From Marivita sp965656765 (GTDB taxonomy: Bacteria; Pseudomonadota; Alphaproteobacteria; Rhodobacterales; Rhodobacteraceae), in assembly GCF_965656765.1 (NCBI RefSeq), contig NZ_CBFHLV010000024.1, positions 1-42,962 of the forward strand: a DNA stretch of 42,962 nt. The letters run 5' to 3'. The notes beneath the pieces were generated by a model, which saw only the letters and a program-made list of their open reading frames with translations, searched no databases and was not told the origin of the DNA. The number at the start of each line of letters is the position of its first letter. Position 1 is the stretch's first letter. Positions 8,485-16,486 of this stretch are shown piece by piece. A program made the translations under genes and the position numbers.

Positions 8485-9261
8485 ATGCGTTTTCTGAAAT
8501 CACTTGGACTAGCGGCGGCTGTTGCCGTTTCTTTCCTCGGCGCACCCGCGTCAGCACAATCCGCGCTACAAGACATTCTGAGTGGCGGCGTCTTGAAAGT
8601 CGGTACAACCGGCGACTGGAACCCGATGACCGTGCGCGACCCGGCCACCAACAGCTACAAAGGGTATGACATCGACGTCATGACCGAACTGGCTGCAGAC
8701 CTTGGCGTTGAGCTTGAGTTTGTGCCAACCGATTGGAAAACTCTGGTCAACGGTGTTGTTGCGGGCAATTACCACATGACAGGTTCCGCATCGATCAGTC
8801 CTGCGCGCATGAAAGCGGCCGGGTTCTCGGACAGCTATATCGCTGTCGAGATTTTCCCTTTCACCACCGAAGACAAGATTGACCGTTTCTCGGGATGGGA
8901 GTCAATCAACGCGGGCGACGTCAAAGTTGCCACAACGCTTGGCACCAGCTTTGAAGGCATGGTGCGTGAATGGTTCCCTGACTCCGAAATCACCGTGGTC
9001 GAAGCACCAGCCCGTGGTTTTCAAGAGGTCCTGTCTGCCCGATCCGACGTATTTGTGACCTCGAATATCGAAGGGGCCACATTGCTTGAGAAGTTCCCGA
9101 ACCTGCGTCAGATCGAAACCGACGGTCCGCGTGCCCCGTCGCCGATCGCGATGCTGTTGCCGCAGGATGATCAGGTCTGGATCAACTATGTGAACAGCTG
9201 GATCGAATTGAAAAAAGCGCAGGGTTTCTTTGAAGCGACGGCAGCAAATTGGGGTCTGTAG
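8485..9261 (+). CDS. Periplasmic solute-binding protein, family 3
   Basis: A 258-residue protein with a Sec signal peptide (basic start, hydrophobic AAAVAVSFLG, cleavage around APASAQS). The mature protein begins with LKVGTTGDWNPMTV and continues with GYDIDVMTELAADLGVELEFV, classic for family 3 binding proteins of amino acid transporters. Some members of this branch resemble cyclohexadienyl dehydratase (PheC-like), so an enzymatic role cannot be excluded. AAGGGAA lies before the ATG. It is divergent from the matching permease and ATPase and is followed by a strong hairpin terminator. Confidence 0.9.
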   Translation: MRFLKSLGLAAAVAVSFLGAPASAQSALQDILSGGVLKVGTTGDWNPMTVRDPATNSYKGYDIDVMTELAADLGVELEFVPTDWKTLVNGVVAGNYHMTGSASISPARMKAAGFSDSYIAVEIFPFTTEDKIDRFSGWESINAGDVKVATTLGTSFEGMVREWFPDSEITVVEAPARGFQEVLSARSDVFVTSNIEGATLLEKFPNLRQIETDGPRAPSPIAMLLPQDDQVWINYVNSWIELKKAQGFFEATAANWGL

Positions 9262-9281
9262 GACACCTTTGATATCCAACA

Positions 9282-9310
9282 AGGAAACCGGCCATTTGGT
9301 CGGTTTCTTG
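9282..9310 (+). terminator. Terminator after binding protein gene
   Basis: GAAACCGGCC (9284-9293), a four-base loop ATTT, and GGTCGGTTTC (9298-9307) form a ten-base-pair stem with one G:U pair, followed by TT. The trailing T stretch is short. It lies 22 bases past the stop of the binding protein gene and before the convergent small gene at 9329-9520, so it may act on both. Confidence 0.65.
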
Positions 9311-9328
9311 CCACCAATTCAGCATTGA

Positions 9329-9520
9329 TCACTTGTCCCGAACGATGTCTTTCGGTCCGACCATATCGACCATCTTGATCATCCAAAACAGAAGTTCGGC
9401 ATCAGCATCATCCAACGCGTATGACTTCGCCATCTGTTCCGCCTGTGATCGCAGTTTCGGCCATTGGCTGTAAAAATCCACCGCATCTGTGATCTCGACT
9501 GAAACGTGCCGTTCGGACAT
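9329..9520 (-). CDS. Small hypothetical protein, 63 residues
   Basis: A short acidic, mostly helical protein without signal peptide or membrane segment. A ribosome binding site AAAGGA lies seven bases before the ATG, and the reading frame is clean, which favours a real gene. No domain is recognised. It is convergent with the binding protein gene and divergent from the regulator of the peroxidase/protease block (gap 9521-9655), so that gap may hold promoters for both. Confidence 0.5.
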   Translation of the reverse strand: MSERHVSVEITDAVDFYSQWPKLRSQAEQMAKSYALDDADAELLFWMIKMVDMVGPKDIVRDK

Positions 9521-9655
9521 TGGCCGGTCCTTTTTTCGTTACCGTTCTTGGACGTTAGCAAATACAACTTGCGAGCTACTGTGAAATAAGTGTGAACGGC
9601 TTGGTTCCCGGGCCAACCACAGCTAGCATCACGCCACGTAAAGGGAGACGCTAAC

Positions 9656-11296
9656 GTGGCCGCAGGGCTGGAAATTTCCTTGTTTGGTTCTTGCGTGCTG
9701 CGACGTGCAGACGCGCCTTCGGATGAAATCACCGGGGCGAAACATCGTGCCCTGTTCGCGCTTCTTGTCACCGCACCGCTGAACCGTCGCTCTCGAGGTT
9801 TTCTGCAGGAAACGCTTTGGGGGTTTGCGGATTACGAAAGCGGTCATCAGAATCTCCGTCGTGCACTGTCGGACCTGCGCAAGAAAATCGGGGATGATTT
9901 CGACCAAATCCTGACGGTCACCAACAAAGAAATCGAAATCGACATGAGCCGGGTCAAAGTGATCGGCCACCCGTCCGACGGCCCTTTCCTCTATGATCTG
10001 AATGTGCGCGAAGCGTCGTTCGTTGACTGGCGCGACAGCATCCGCGCTGATCCCAGCGCCGTTAAGGCACTGTGTTTCATCTCGAACAAAAAGGGCCCAA
10101 CACGGATCAGGCCGCGTGTCTGTGCACTGCCGCTGAACGTGCCCCCGGGCGATCGTGACCTTGCCATCGCGGGAGATTGGATCGCTGAAGAGGCAAGCCG
10201 CATGATGTCGCGCTCCAGCTTACTTTCGGTCATTTCGCACCTGTCCGGGCGGGCGATGTCCCAGCGGTTCATCGACATCGTGAATGTCCGCGAGACCTTG
10301 GATGTCGACTACCTGATGACCGGCAGTATGCGCCGGCAAGGTGATACCCTGATTGCGGATGTGGATTTCACCGATGTGCAGACCGGAACACTATTGTGGA
10401 ACCGCCACCTGTCTTGCCCATTTGCCGAGTTTTCACAGGAAGCATCCGCTTGGTTGGTAAATGTCGTACAAACCGTTGGCCGCTCAATCGCCGAGACAAC
10501 TTTGCATGCGGGGCGTCAAACGCCCTTACCCGAATTGCCGGACCATAAGCTGTTGATCGCCGGGGCCACCGCGATGCATCACCCAAAGCTGGGCGATTTC
10601 CTACGCGCGCGCCAATTCCTTGATGAAGCCGCTGCACGCGCGCCCGCGAACCCACATGTGTTTGCGTGGCTGGGAAAATGGTACGTGTTGAGCATCTTCA
10701 AGAACTACAGCGCTGACCGCCAGGGCGACACACAAAAGGCGTTGGATTGCACAGCGCGCGCGCTTGATCTTGATCCGCAGTCAAGTTTTGGGCTGACGAT
10801 AGATGGCTTTGTAAATGGCAATATTCTCAAAAACATGGATGTCGCCGAACGCCGATATTCTGCAGCGCAAGATATCAACCCAAGCGAAAGCCTGTCGTGG
10901 CTTCTGCGCGGATCCTTGATGGCGTTTCGAGACGAAGGGCAATCCGCAATCCGCGCCACTACAATGGCCCGCGATTTGTCCCCAATTGACCCGTTCGGCT
11001 ATTATTTCGACAGCTTGGGCAGTTCGGCATATCTCGCTGGAGGTGAATACGAAAAAGCCTTGGAGCTTGCGGATCGGTCACTTGAATCCAACGACCGCCA
11101 CATCTCAACGCTTCGGACGCGTATTGCGGCTCTCCACGCGCTTGATCGTGGCCAAGAGGCCCGGAGCACCGCACAGGACCTGCTTCGGCGGTTCCCATAT
11201 TTCAGTCTGGATGACTATCGAAAAACACATCCCTCTGCTGACAGCAAAACCGGGAAACTGGTGATCAATGCGCTGTCTGCGTCAGGGCTTTCATAA
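9656..11296 (+). CDS. SARP-like regulator with TolB-like and TPR regions
   Basis: A 546-residue cytoplasmic protein. Residues 5-100 form an OmpR/SARP-type winged helix (ISLFGSCVLRR, then HQNLRRALSDLRKKI), the DNA-binding module of SARP regulators. A linker with FVDWRDSIR follows, as in related alphaproteobacterial proteins. Residues about 160-280 look like the TolB-N/FlgO-like domain (ALPLNV, then DYLMTGSMRRQGD and TGTLLWNRHL) found in adenylate-cyclase-like and SARP fusions. From about 300 onward are TPR-like helices. It starts with GTG at 9656, preceded by AAGGGAG. It lies 27 bases before the PAP2-fold gene, so it probably controls the four enzyme genes behind it. No ligand can be inferred. 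Confidence 0.8.
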   Translation: MAAGLEISLFGSCVLRRADAPSDEITGAKHRALFALLVTAPLNRRSRGFLQETLWGFADYESGHQNLRRALSDLRKKIGDDFDQILTVTNKEIEIDMSRVKVIGHPSDGPFLYDLNVREASFVDWRDSIRADPSAVKALCFISNKKGPTRIRPRVCALPLNVPPGDRDLAIAGDWIAEEASRMMSRSSLLSVISHLSGRAMSQRFIDIVNVRETLDVDYLMTGSMRRQGDTLIADVDFTDVQTGTLLWNRHLSCPFAEFSQEASAWLVNVVQTVGRSIAETTLHAGRQTPLPELPDHKLLIAGATAMHHPKLGDFLRARQFLDEAAARAPANPHVFAWLGKWYVLSIFKNYSADRQGDTQKALDCTARALDLDPQSSFGLTIDGFVNGNILKNMDVAERRYSAAQDINPSESLSWLLRGSLMAFRDEGQSAIRATTMARDLSPIDPFGYYFDSLGSSAYLAGGEYEKALELADRSLESNDRHISTLRTRIAALHALDRGQEARSTAQDLLRRFPYFSLDDYRKTHPSADSKTGKLVINALSASGLS

Positions 11297-11323
11297 AACG
11301 TTTTCAAAAAGGGATATCTGATC

Positions 11324-12442
11324 ATGTCACAATATGGTGGATTTGGCGGGTTCGGCGGCTTTGGTGGCTTTGGCGGATTCGGGGGTTTTGGCGGTTTCGG
11401 CGGTTTTGGTGGCGGCACCAACTTTACTGGGCTTGGTGGGTTTCTGGGCAGCGAAGACCCTGGCGGATATGACCCGATGACCACGCATGGTCTTCAGACC
11501 ACTGCTGAAGGGCTGCGTCACCTGACCGAAGGCGGCACCACGCCAACCGACAAAGAGATGGGCTTTTCTGACCCCAACAACCTAAACGGACTGGCCACGT
11601 GGGTGCGAGGGTCGCTGTATGTCAGCGAATTCCTCGCGGGCATCGGATCGGACGCGATGGTGGGAACCGGCGGCGCACCCGACCGTGTGACGCTGTCCTT
11701 TGATGGCACCACCTGCCTGACGCTCGACCGGCCTGCAAATGACCTTTTGCGGTCCCAGTGCAGATTGGTGTCGGACTATGCCACTCTTCGGGCAGAACGA
11801 AGCGCCGAGATCACATCTCAGCTTGGGTTCCCGACACCCTATTTCGCGATGATCCTGGGCCTGCACAGCGCCCAAAACAAAAAGACGTTCGAACTGATCA
11901 CGGCCACTCAAGTGGCCGCCGCGCATACCGCGATGATCGTCAAGAACCACCTTGCCATCCGCCGCCCCGACCAGCTGGATGCGCGACTGATGCCAATGAT
12001 CCCGACGCCGGGACATGGCAGTTTCCCGTCCGCTCACGCGACTGAGGCGTACGCGGTTCTGACCGTCCTCGAAGCCTTGATTACCGCATGGGACAGTCTG
12101 TCGGATCAGGGTCAGCGCCTTTCGGCCCTGCGCGGCCTTGCCGAACGCATTGCCGTCAATCGCACTGTGGCTGGCGTTCACTATCCCATCGACAGTTGGG
12201 CGGGCGCAGCTCTTGGGCGCATCGTCGGTCAGGTCGTTCTAAACCGCGCTGGTGCGGGAACACCCATCGAAGATTTGGCTTATGTCGCGGGTGACCACGA
12301 CTTTTTCGACGAAGATCAGCGCGATCGCACCATTGCTGCGACCAAGGGGCTTTCGACCACAGGCACGACCGTCACCCTTGACAGCAAACCCACATTCTCG
12401 TGGCTTTGGTCCGGTGCCACAACCGAAGCGCAGAAGGCTTGA
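11324..12442 (+). CDS. PAP2/vanadium haloperoxidase-fold protein with (GGF)8 N-terminus
   Basis: A 372-residue soluble-looking protein. Residues 5-31 are a low-complexity Gly-Gly-Phe tract. The C-terminal half carries all three motifs of the PAP2/vanadium-dependent haloperoxidase family: K207 with R214-P215, PSAH with H238, and R280 with GVH (H286) and D290. The fold binds phosphate or vanadate; members are acid phosphatases or enzymes that oxidise halides with hydrogen peroxide. No transmembrane segments are visible, unlike lipid phosphatases, which favours the soluble haloperoxidase-like branch, but the reaction is not settled by sequence. There is no signal peptide. An AAAGGG precedes the ATG. 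The next gene starts three bases after its stop. Confidence 0.85.
   Translation: MSQYGGFGGFGGFGGFGGFGGFGGFGGFGGGTNFTGLGGFLGSEDPGGYDPMTTHGLQTTAEGLRHLTEGGTTPTDKEMGFSDPNNLNGLATWVRGSLYVSEFLAGIGSDAMVGTGGAPDRVTLSFDGTTCLTLDRPANDLLRSQCRLVSDYATLRAERSAEITSQLGFPTPYFAMILGLHSAQNKKTFELITATQVAAAHTAMIVKNHLAIRRPDQLDARLMPMIPTPGHGSFPSAHATEAYAVLTVLEALITAWDSLSDQGQRLSALRGLAERIAVNRTVAGVHYPIDSWAGAALGRIVGQVVLNRAGAGTPIEDLAYVAGDHDFFDEDQRDRTIAATKGLSTTGTTVTLDSKPTFSWLWSGATTEAQKA
11336..11416 (+). repeat. In-frame 9-base repeat coding (GGF)8-GGG
   Basis: Eight consecutive Gly-Gly-Phe units followed by three glycines, each unit nine bases. The units differ freely at third codon positions (GGA, GGC, GGG, GGT; TTT and TTC), so the amino acid pattern is kept while the DNA is not identical. 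That points to selection on the protein rather than fresh slippage. The tract forms the N-terminus of the PAP2-fold protein. Confidence 0.95.
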
Positions 12443-12445
12443 GCC

Positions 12446-14512
12446 ATGTTCCCAAATCGCCATGATCACGAACGGATCGACAAATACACGGGTCCCTACG
12501 AGCGCTGGATTTTCTCCCAAGACCTTGGTCGTCCCTTTGCCTTTCCTGCCATTCGCAAAGGTCCATCAACGCATATAACAGCGCTGATGGAGGGCGACGG
12601 TATGCTGACCATGTTGGACGACCTCGAAATCCGCATCCCGCCGCTTTGGAAGGACAACCCAGACGTCACCCCGTTTGTCATGTGGAATAAATCGGTCGAT
12701 CCAGAAGAAACCGACCACCACGAGGACGTCGAATTGGCCAAGTGCTTGCATGGCCTGAACGGCACCCGTTACCGGCTCAATATGCCCATCGACCCCGCCA
12801 CGTGGCCAGAGACCTACACACCGGGTGCGACACCGGCTGAGTGGCAAGCCCCCAAGGTCAAACCCCGCGTGATCATTGGAGTAATAGACGACGGCATCCC
12901 CTTCATGCATCGCGCCTTTCGCGACGCTGAAGGTGACTCACGGATATCGCTTTGCTGGCTGCAAGCCGCCCGCGCGAATGCGTCCGCCGCAGTGCCCTTT
13001 GGTCGGGAAATTACCGGACATCAGATCGACACCCTGAGGGCCGAACACGGAGAGAGTGAAATCCGGGCATATCAAGCTGCTCAGGCCATTGACCGCGACT
13101 TACCAGAAATGGACACGGTGTTGATGCATCATGCCACGCATGGCGCGCACATCTCGGGCATCGCCGGTGGGAATGATCCTTTCGTGGGCGCGACAGACCT
13201 GCCTGATGACGCCGCGATCATCGCGGTGCAATTGCCAAACACCATCGCGTGGGACACGTCTGGGTTTGGTAAGGAAATGATGATGCTCAGCGCGATTGAA
13301 TACATCTTCAACCGTGCCAGGATGATTGCCAAAGCGTACAACAGCCCGGAAATCCCGCTCGTGATCGACTTCAGCTACGGCTGGAGCGCAAATCGGCATG
13401 ACGGGGAATCCAGTTTCGAACGTGCGGTCGAGGCGTTGATCACGGATCGGCGAAAAAGCCAGCCGTGCACAGAATTGGTCATGCCAACGGGCAACAACTT
13501 TGCCAACGACATGCATGCACGCATTTCGTCTACTGACTGCGCGGATCGCACCTACAGCATTGGTTGGCAGCTTAAACCCGACGACCGCACGCCGAGCTAT
13601 CTTGAGATTTGGCTACCGCCGGACTGCGACCCCAAAAGCTGGACCATCACAATCAAACCACCGCCCGGCAACGATCCAGCGTTGGAAACCAGTATTCCGG
13701 TTTCGGCTGATCCGTTGCTCAAAGATGGCGACCCGCGACGGTTTGTTGAGCTTGAGCAAGACGGTAAAAACATTGGTCAATTGTCGGCTGACAAACATCT
13801 GAACAACCGCTGGCGCGTAATGCTGGCCATGATCCCGACCGCTGGTGGTCTTGGGGCGGAAAGGCGCACACCGGTTGGAATGTGGACCATCAAGATCGAC
13901 ATGGGCGCGGATCCTCTTGCAACAGATGACCATATCGATATCTGGGTGCAACGCGATGATGACCCGACGCAGTTGGGCACCGGTGGTCAACAAAGCTATC
14001 TTGTTGATCTGGCCCGCCCAACACCGCCTCGCAGGTTCGAGCCAAAGGCCCTGACACCCGTACGCGGATTTGGTTGCCTCAATGGGATTGGTACAGCTCC
14101 ATCCGTTTTCCGGATCGCGGGCTATACGCAGTCGACGCTGAAACCCTCAAGCTATAGCGGCAGCGCTTCAATCACCGTCGATGCTAAGGGCACGGAACGG
14201 GTTGATGCCAACTTGCCTGCCGCCACCGCCGTCGCCGATCAGGGCTGGTTCAAACCCGGATTGCCGTCTATCGGCGTGCTGTCCGGATCCGGTGCGCGGA
14301 TCATTGGAACAAGTGCGGCGGCAGCGACAGCAACGCGGTTGATTGCTCTAAACTACATAGCCGGCAAACCAACCTGCGAAGGGTTCGAGACCCTGTATCA
14401 AGACGGCGATCCAAGCGCGCAAACCCTCTCAAGAACAGGGCATTACCGCGTCCCACCAGTTTGCAACACTGCCCCGAAACAAAGTCCAGAGCAGCCCTTT
14501 ATCGGGGTGTGA
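12446..14512 (+). CDS. Subtilisin-like serine protease (S8 family)
   Basis: A 688-residue protein with a complete catalytic set: Asp148 in VIDDG, His232 in HGAHISGIAGG, oxyanion Asn350 in PTGNN, and Ser623 in GTSAAAA. About 145 residues precede the first motif and are not a signal sequence; they may be a prodomain or a recruiting domain. Roughly 270 residues between Asn350 and Ser623 are longer than in subtilisin and include a beta-rich inserted part. No signal peptide, membrane anchor or sorting motif is visible, so the protease may act inside the cell or leave by an unknown route. It begins three bases after the PAP2-fold gene, which means tight coupling. The substrate is unknown. Confidence 0.9.
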   Translation: MFPNRHDHERIDKYTGPYERWIFSQDLGRPFAFPAIRKGPSTHITALMEGDGMLTMLDDLEIRIPPLWKDNPDVTPFVMWNKSVDPEETDHHEDVELAKCLHGLNGTRYRLNMPIDPATWPETYTPGATPAEWQAPKVKPRVIIGVIDDGIPFMHRAFRDAEGDSRISLCWLQAARANASAAVPFGREITGHQIDTLRAEHGESEIRAYQAAQAIDRDLPEMDTVLMHHATHGAHISGIAGGNDPFVGATDLPDDAAIIAVQLPNTIAWDTSGFGKEMMMLSAIEYIFNRARMIAKAYNSPEIPLVIDFSYGWSANRHDGESSFERAVEALITDRRKSQPCTELVMPTGNNFANDMHARISSTDCADRTYSIGWQLKPDDRTPSYLEIWLPPDCDPKSWTITIKPPPGNDPALETSIPVSADPLLKDGDPRRFVELEQDGKNIGQLSADKHLNNRWRVMLAMIPTAGGLGAERRTPVGMWTIKIDMGADPLATDDHIDIWVQRDDDPTQLGTGGQQSYLVDLARPTPPRRFEPKALTPVRGFGCLNGIGTAPSVFRIAGYTQSTLKPSSYSGSASITVDAKGTERVDANLPAATAVADQGWFKPGLPSIGVLSGSGARIIGTSAAAATATRLIALNYIAGKPTCEGFETLYQDGDPSAQTLSRTGHYRVPPVCNTAPKQSPEQPFIGV

Positions 14513-14623
14513 AAACCGCACTCACAGCGTACTCACTCACCCAACGTAAACCACCCCTTTACCCTTGGGATTGTGTTGAGCGGCACCTGCCAGCGCCGCG
14601 CACGATCCCTCGGAGTAAAGACA

Positions 14624-16417
14624 ATGACGTTCCAAATGCAATCACACGGTGGGGCGCAGGCGAAACGCGCGCCCACCGCCAAACCCCAACTTCTAGAAGC
14701 CCTACGCCCCGCCGATGGAGATATCGCCGTAGACGAGGCCGCTGATTTCGGCTTTCTGCTGCCGCCAAGCGGCGATGCAGGCCAATACCTTCCCGATGTA
14801 CCGGAGGCTGATCTCGACCAATTGGGGGATCTTATGGTGCCAGACGTCGATAGCATCGACGCAACGCCTGACGGAGGCATGGCACCGGTTTTAACATATT
14901 GGGGCCAGTTCCTTGACCACGAGATGACAGCCCGCACAGACCGCGAAAGCGATCTTACCAGCATCGATGATCCAACGCCCAAAGCATCCGGACAAGAGAT
15001 CGAACGCAAGCTCAAGAACGCGCGCACCCCGCGCTTTGATCTGGACTCGGTTTATGGCGGGCTGCCGGTTGGTACGTTTTCTGACCCAGCCACTCAACAC
15101 GCCGCTTCGGTCCTGCGCACCGGCCTACGCCATCCCGTTCACACCGCCAAGATGCGCGTTGGCACAGCTGTTGAACCCGGCCCCCTCCCAGACGACACGC
15201 TTGATCCGCACCGCGATCTGCCGCGCTTTCACCAGGTCGAACAAAAGGTTCGTGATGCTGCGCTAGACATTGCTCGCGCGCAGATGGACACGGAGAGTTT
15301 TGCCAAGTTCGAAGCTGGTCTTCCCAAGCGCGCACTGATCGGTGACATGCGCAATGACGAGAACATCATCATCGCGCAATTCCACCTGAGCTTTCTGCGG
15401 TTCCACAACAAGGTCGTAGATTTCCTGACCGCGAATGACACCGGTTGGATTGCCGATTTCGACGCAGCCAAATCCCTGACCAAACTGCATTACCAATGGC
15501 TCGTGGTGCACGGGTATCTCAAAGAGATCTGCGATCCAGCGGTGGTCACCCGCATCCTCGACACCCGCAACGCGCATTATGATGCCTTCCGCGCCGACTA
15601 TGCCGCGCGCAATCCGGGGCGTGTGGTCGGCAACGTGATCCCACTGGAATTCTCGGTTGCCGCGTTTCGGTTCGGTCATTCGATGGTACGTAATATCTAC
15701 GACTACAACCGTACGTTTGGACGCCCGAACGGTACGGCCCCGTTCGATCAGGTCTTCGCCTTTACCGGCGGCGGCGGCATCGGCGCGCGGTTTGGGCTGG
15801 ACCTGAACAGCATTCCCAAAAACTGGGTCATTGACTGGGCGCGGTTCGTGACACCGGATGCCAGCTTTGCCGATGGCGGCCCACAGCGTGTGGCGCGTGC
15901 TGTCGATACCGTGATCGCACCGCCGCTTGGCGACATGGCAAACGAAGGCGCAGATTTCGATGCCGCAACACCTGATGGCGCCGCTCTGCGCGCGCTGTTC
16001 CGCCACCTCGCCCGGCGCAACCTCCGGCGCGGCAAAAGCCTCCGTCTCCCCACTGGGCAAGCCTTGCACGCACATCTGCAAAGCATCGGTGCTGTTACAA
16101 GCGGTCCGCAGAATGACGTGCGCGTATGGCTCGACAACAAGCCCGAGCTTGCGGCCTTCCTTGACGGGCATGCGTTCCGCGAAGCCACACCGCTTTGGTT
16201 CTATTGCCTGGCCGAAGCTGAAGGCTCACCAGGTCCGGGATTGGGCGAAATGGGCAGTTGGATCGTTGCTGCAACCTTTATCGGCGCGCTGATGGACGAC
16301 GCAGATTCAGCCCTGTCGCGCGAATTCTCGCCCGAGCAAAGCCCTTTGCGTACACCGGATGGTGATCCGATCGACTCGATCGAGCGGTGGATGCGCTTTG
16401 CGGCGGTCCTCGCCTGA
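14624..16417 (+). CDS. Animal-type heme peroxidase family protein
   Basis: A 597-residue member of the peroxidase-cyclooxygenase superfamily. The distal histidine is in GQFLDHEMT (H99) and the proximal histidine in RFGHSMVRN (H352), spaced as in this superfamily. Between them lie GDMRNDENIII and FLRFHNKVVDFL, also family hallmarks (myeloperoxidase, lactoperoxidase and bacterial peroxicins share them). Such enzymes oxidise halides or organic substrates with hydrogen peroxide. I start at ATG 14624 because GGAG lies eight bases before it; the frame is open from 14573. No signal peptide is seen. It follows the protease gene after 111 bases, the widest gap in the block, and is followed by a terminator-like hairpin. 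Confidence 0.9.
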   Translation: MTFQMQSHGGAQAKRAPTAKPQLLEALRPADGDIAVDEAADFGFLLPPSGDAGQYLPDVPEADLDQLGDLMVPDVDSIDATPDGGMAPVLTYWGQFLDHEMTARTDRESDLTSIDDPTPKASGQEIERKLKNARTPRFDLDSVYGGLPVGTFSDPATQHAASVLRTGLRHPVHTAKMRVGTAVEPGPLPDDTLDPHRDLPRFHQVEQKVRDAALDIARAQMDTESFAKFEAGLPKRALIGDMRNDENIIIAQFHLSFLRFHNKVVDFLTANDTGWIADFDAAKSLTKLHYQWLVVHGYLKEICDPAVVTRILDTRNAHYDAFRADYAARNPGRVVGNVIPLEFSVAAFRFGHSMVRNIYDYNRTFGRPNGTAPFDQVFAFTGGGGIGARFGLDLNSIPKNWVIDWARFVTPDASFADGGPQRVARAVDTVIAPPLGDMANEGADFDAATPDGAALRALFRHLARRNLRRGKSLRLPTGQALHAHLQSIGAVTSGPQNDVRVWLDNKPELAAFLDGHAFREATPLWFYCLAEAEGSPGPGLGEMGSWIVAATFIGALMDDADSALSREFSPEQSPLRTPDGDPIDSIERWMRFAAVLA

Positions 16418-16424
16418 CCGCCTT

Positions 16425-16462
16425 GGCTGGTCCTTTCCTCCCGGGGGCCAGCCACCCTTTTT
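16425..16462 (+). terminator. Terminator-like hairpin between peroxidase and lipase-protease genes
   Basis: GGCTGGTCC (16425-16433) pairs with GGGCCAGCC (16445-16453) with one G:U pair, loop of eleven bases, then ACCC and five T. It lies in the 69-base gap before the last gene of the block, so it may lower or interrupt transcription of that gene. The ribosome binding site GAGGAG of the next gene follows directly. Confidence 0.5.
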
Positions 16463-16486
16463 CCTTTGACACCTGAGGAGCCTGCC

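Noticed and set aside
9601..9618. Imperfect palindrome TTGGTTCCCGGGCCAA as regulator site
   Set aside because: It needs two G:T pairs and has no second copy in the region, so support is too weak to list.
11336..11416. Possible CRISPR-like or satellite array
   Set aside because: The period is nine bases, in frame with a gene, and without spacers.
11215..11521. Proline-rich and alanine-rich minus-strand frames opposite the PAP2-fold gene
   Set aside because: They are antisense readings of the Gly-Gly-Phe codons and have no independent support.
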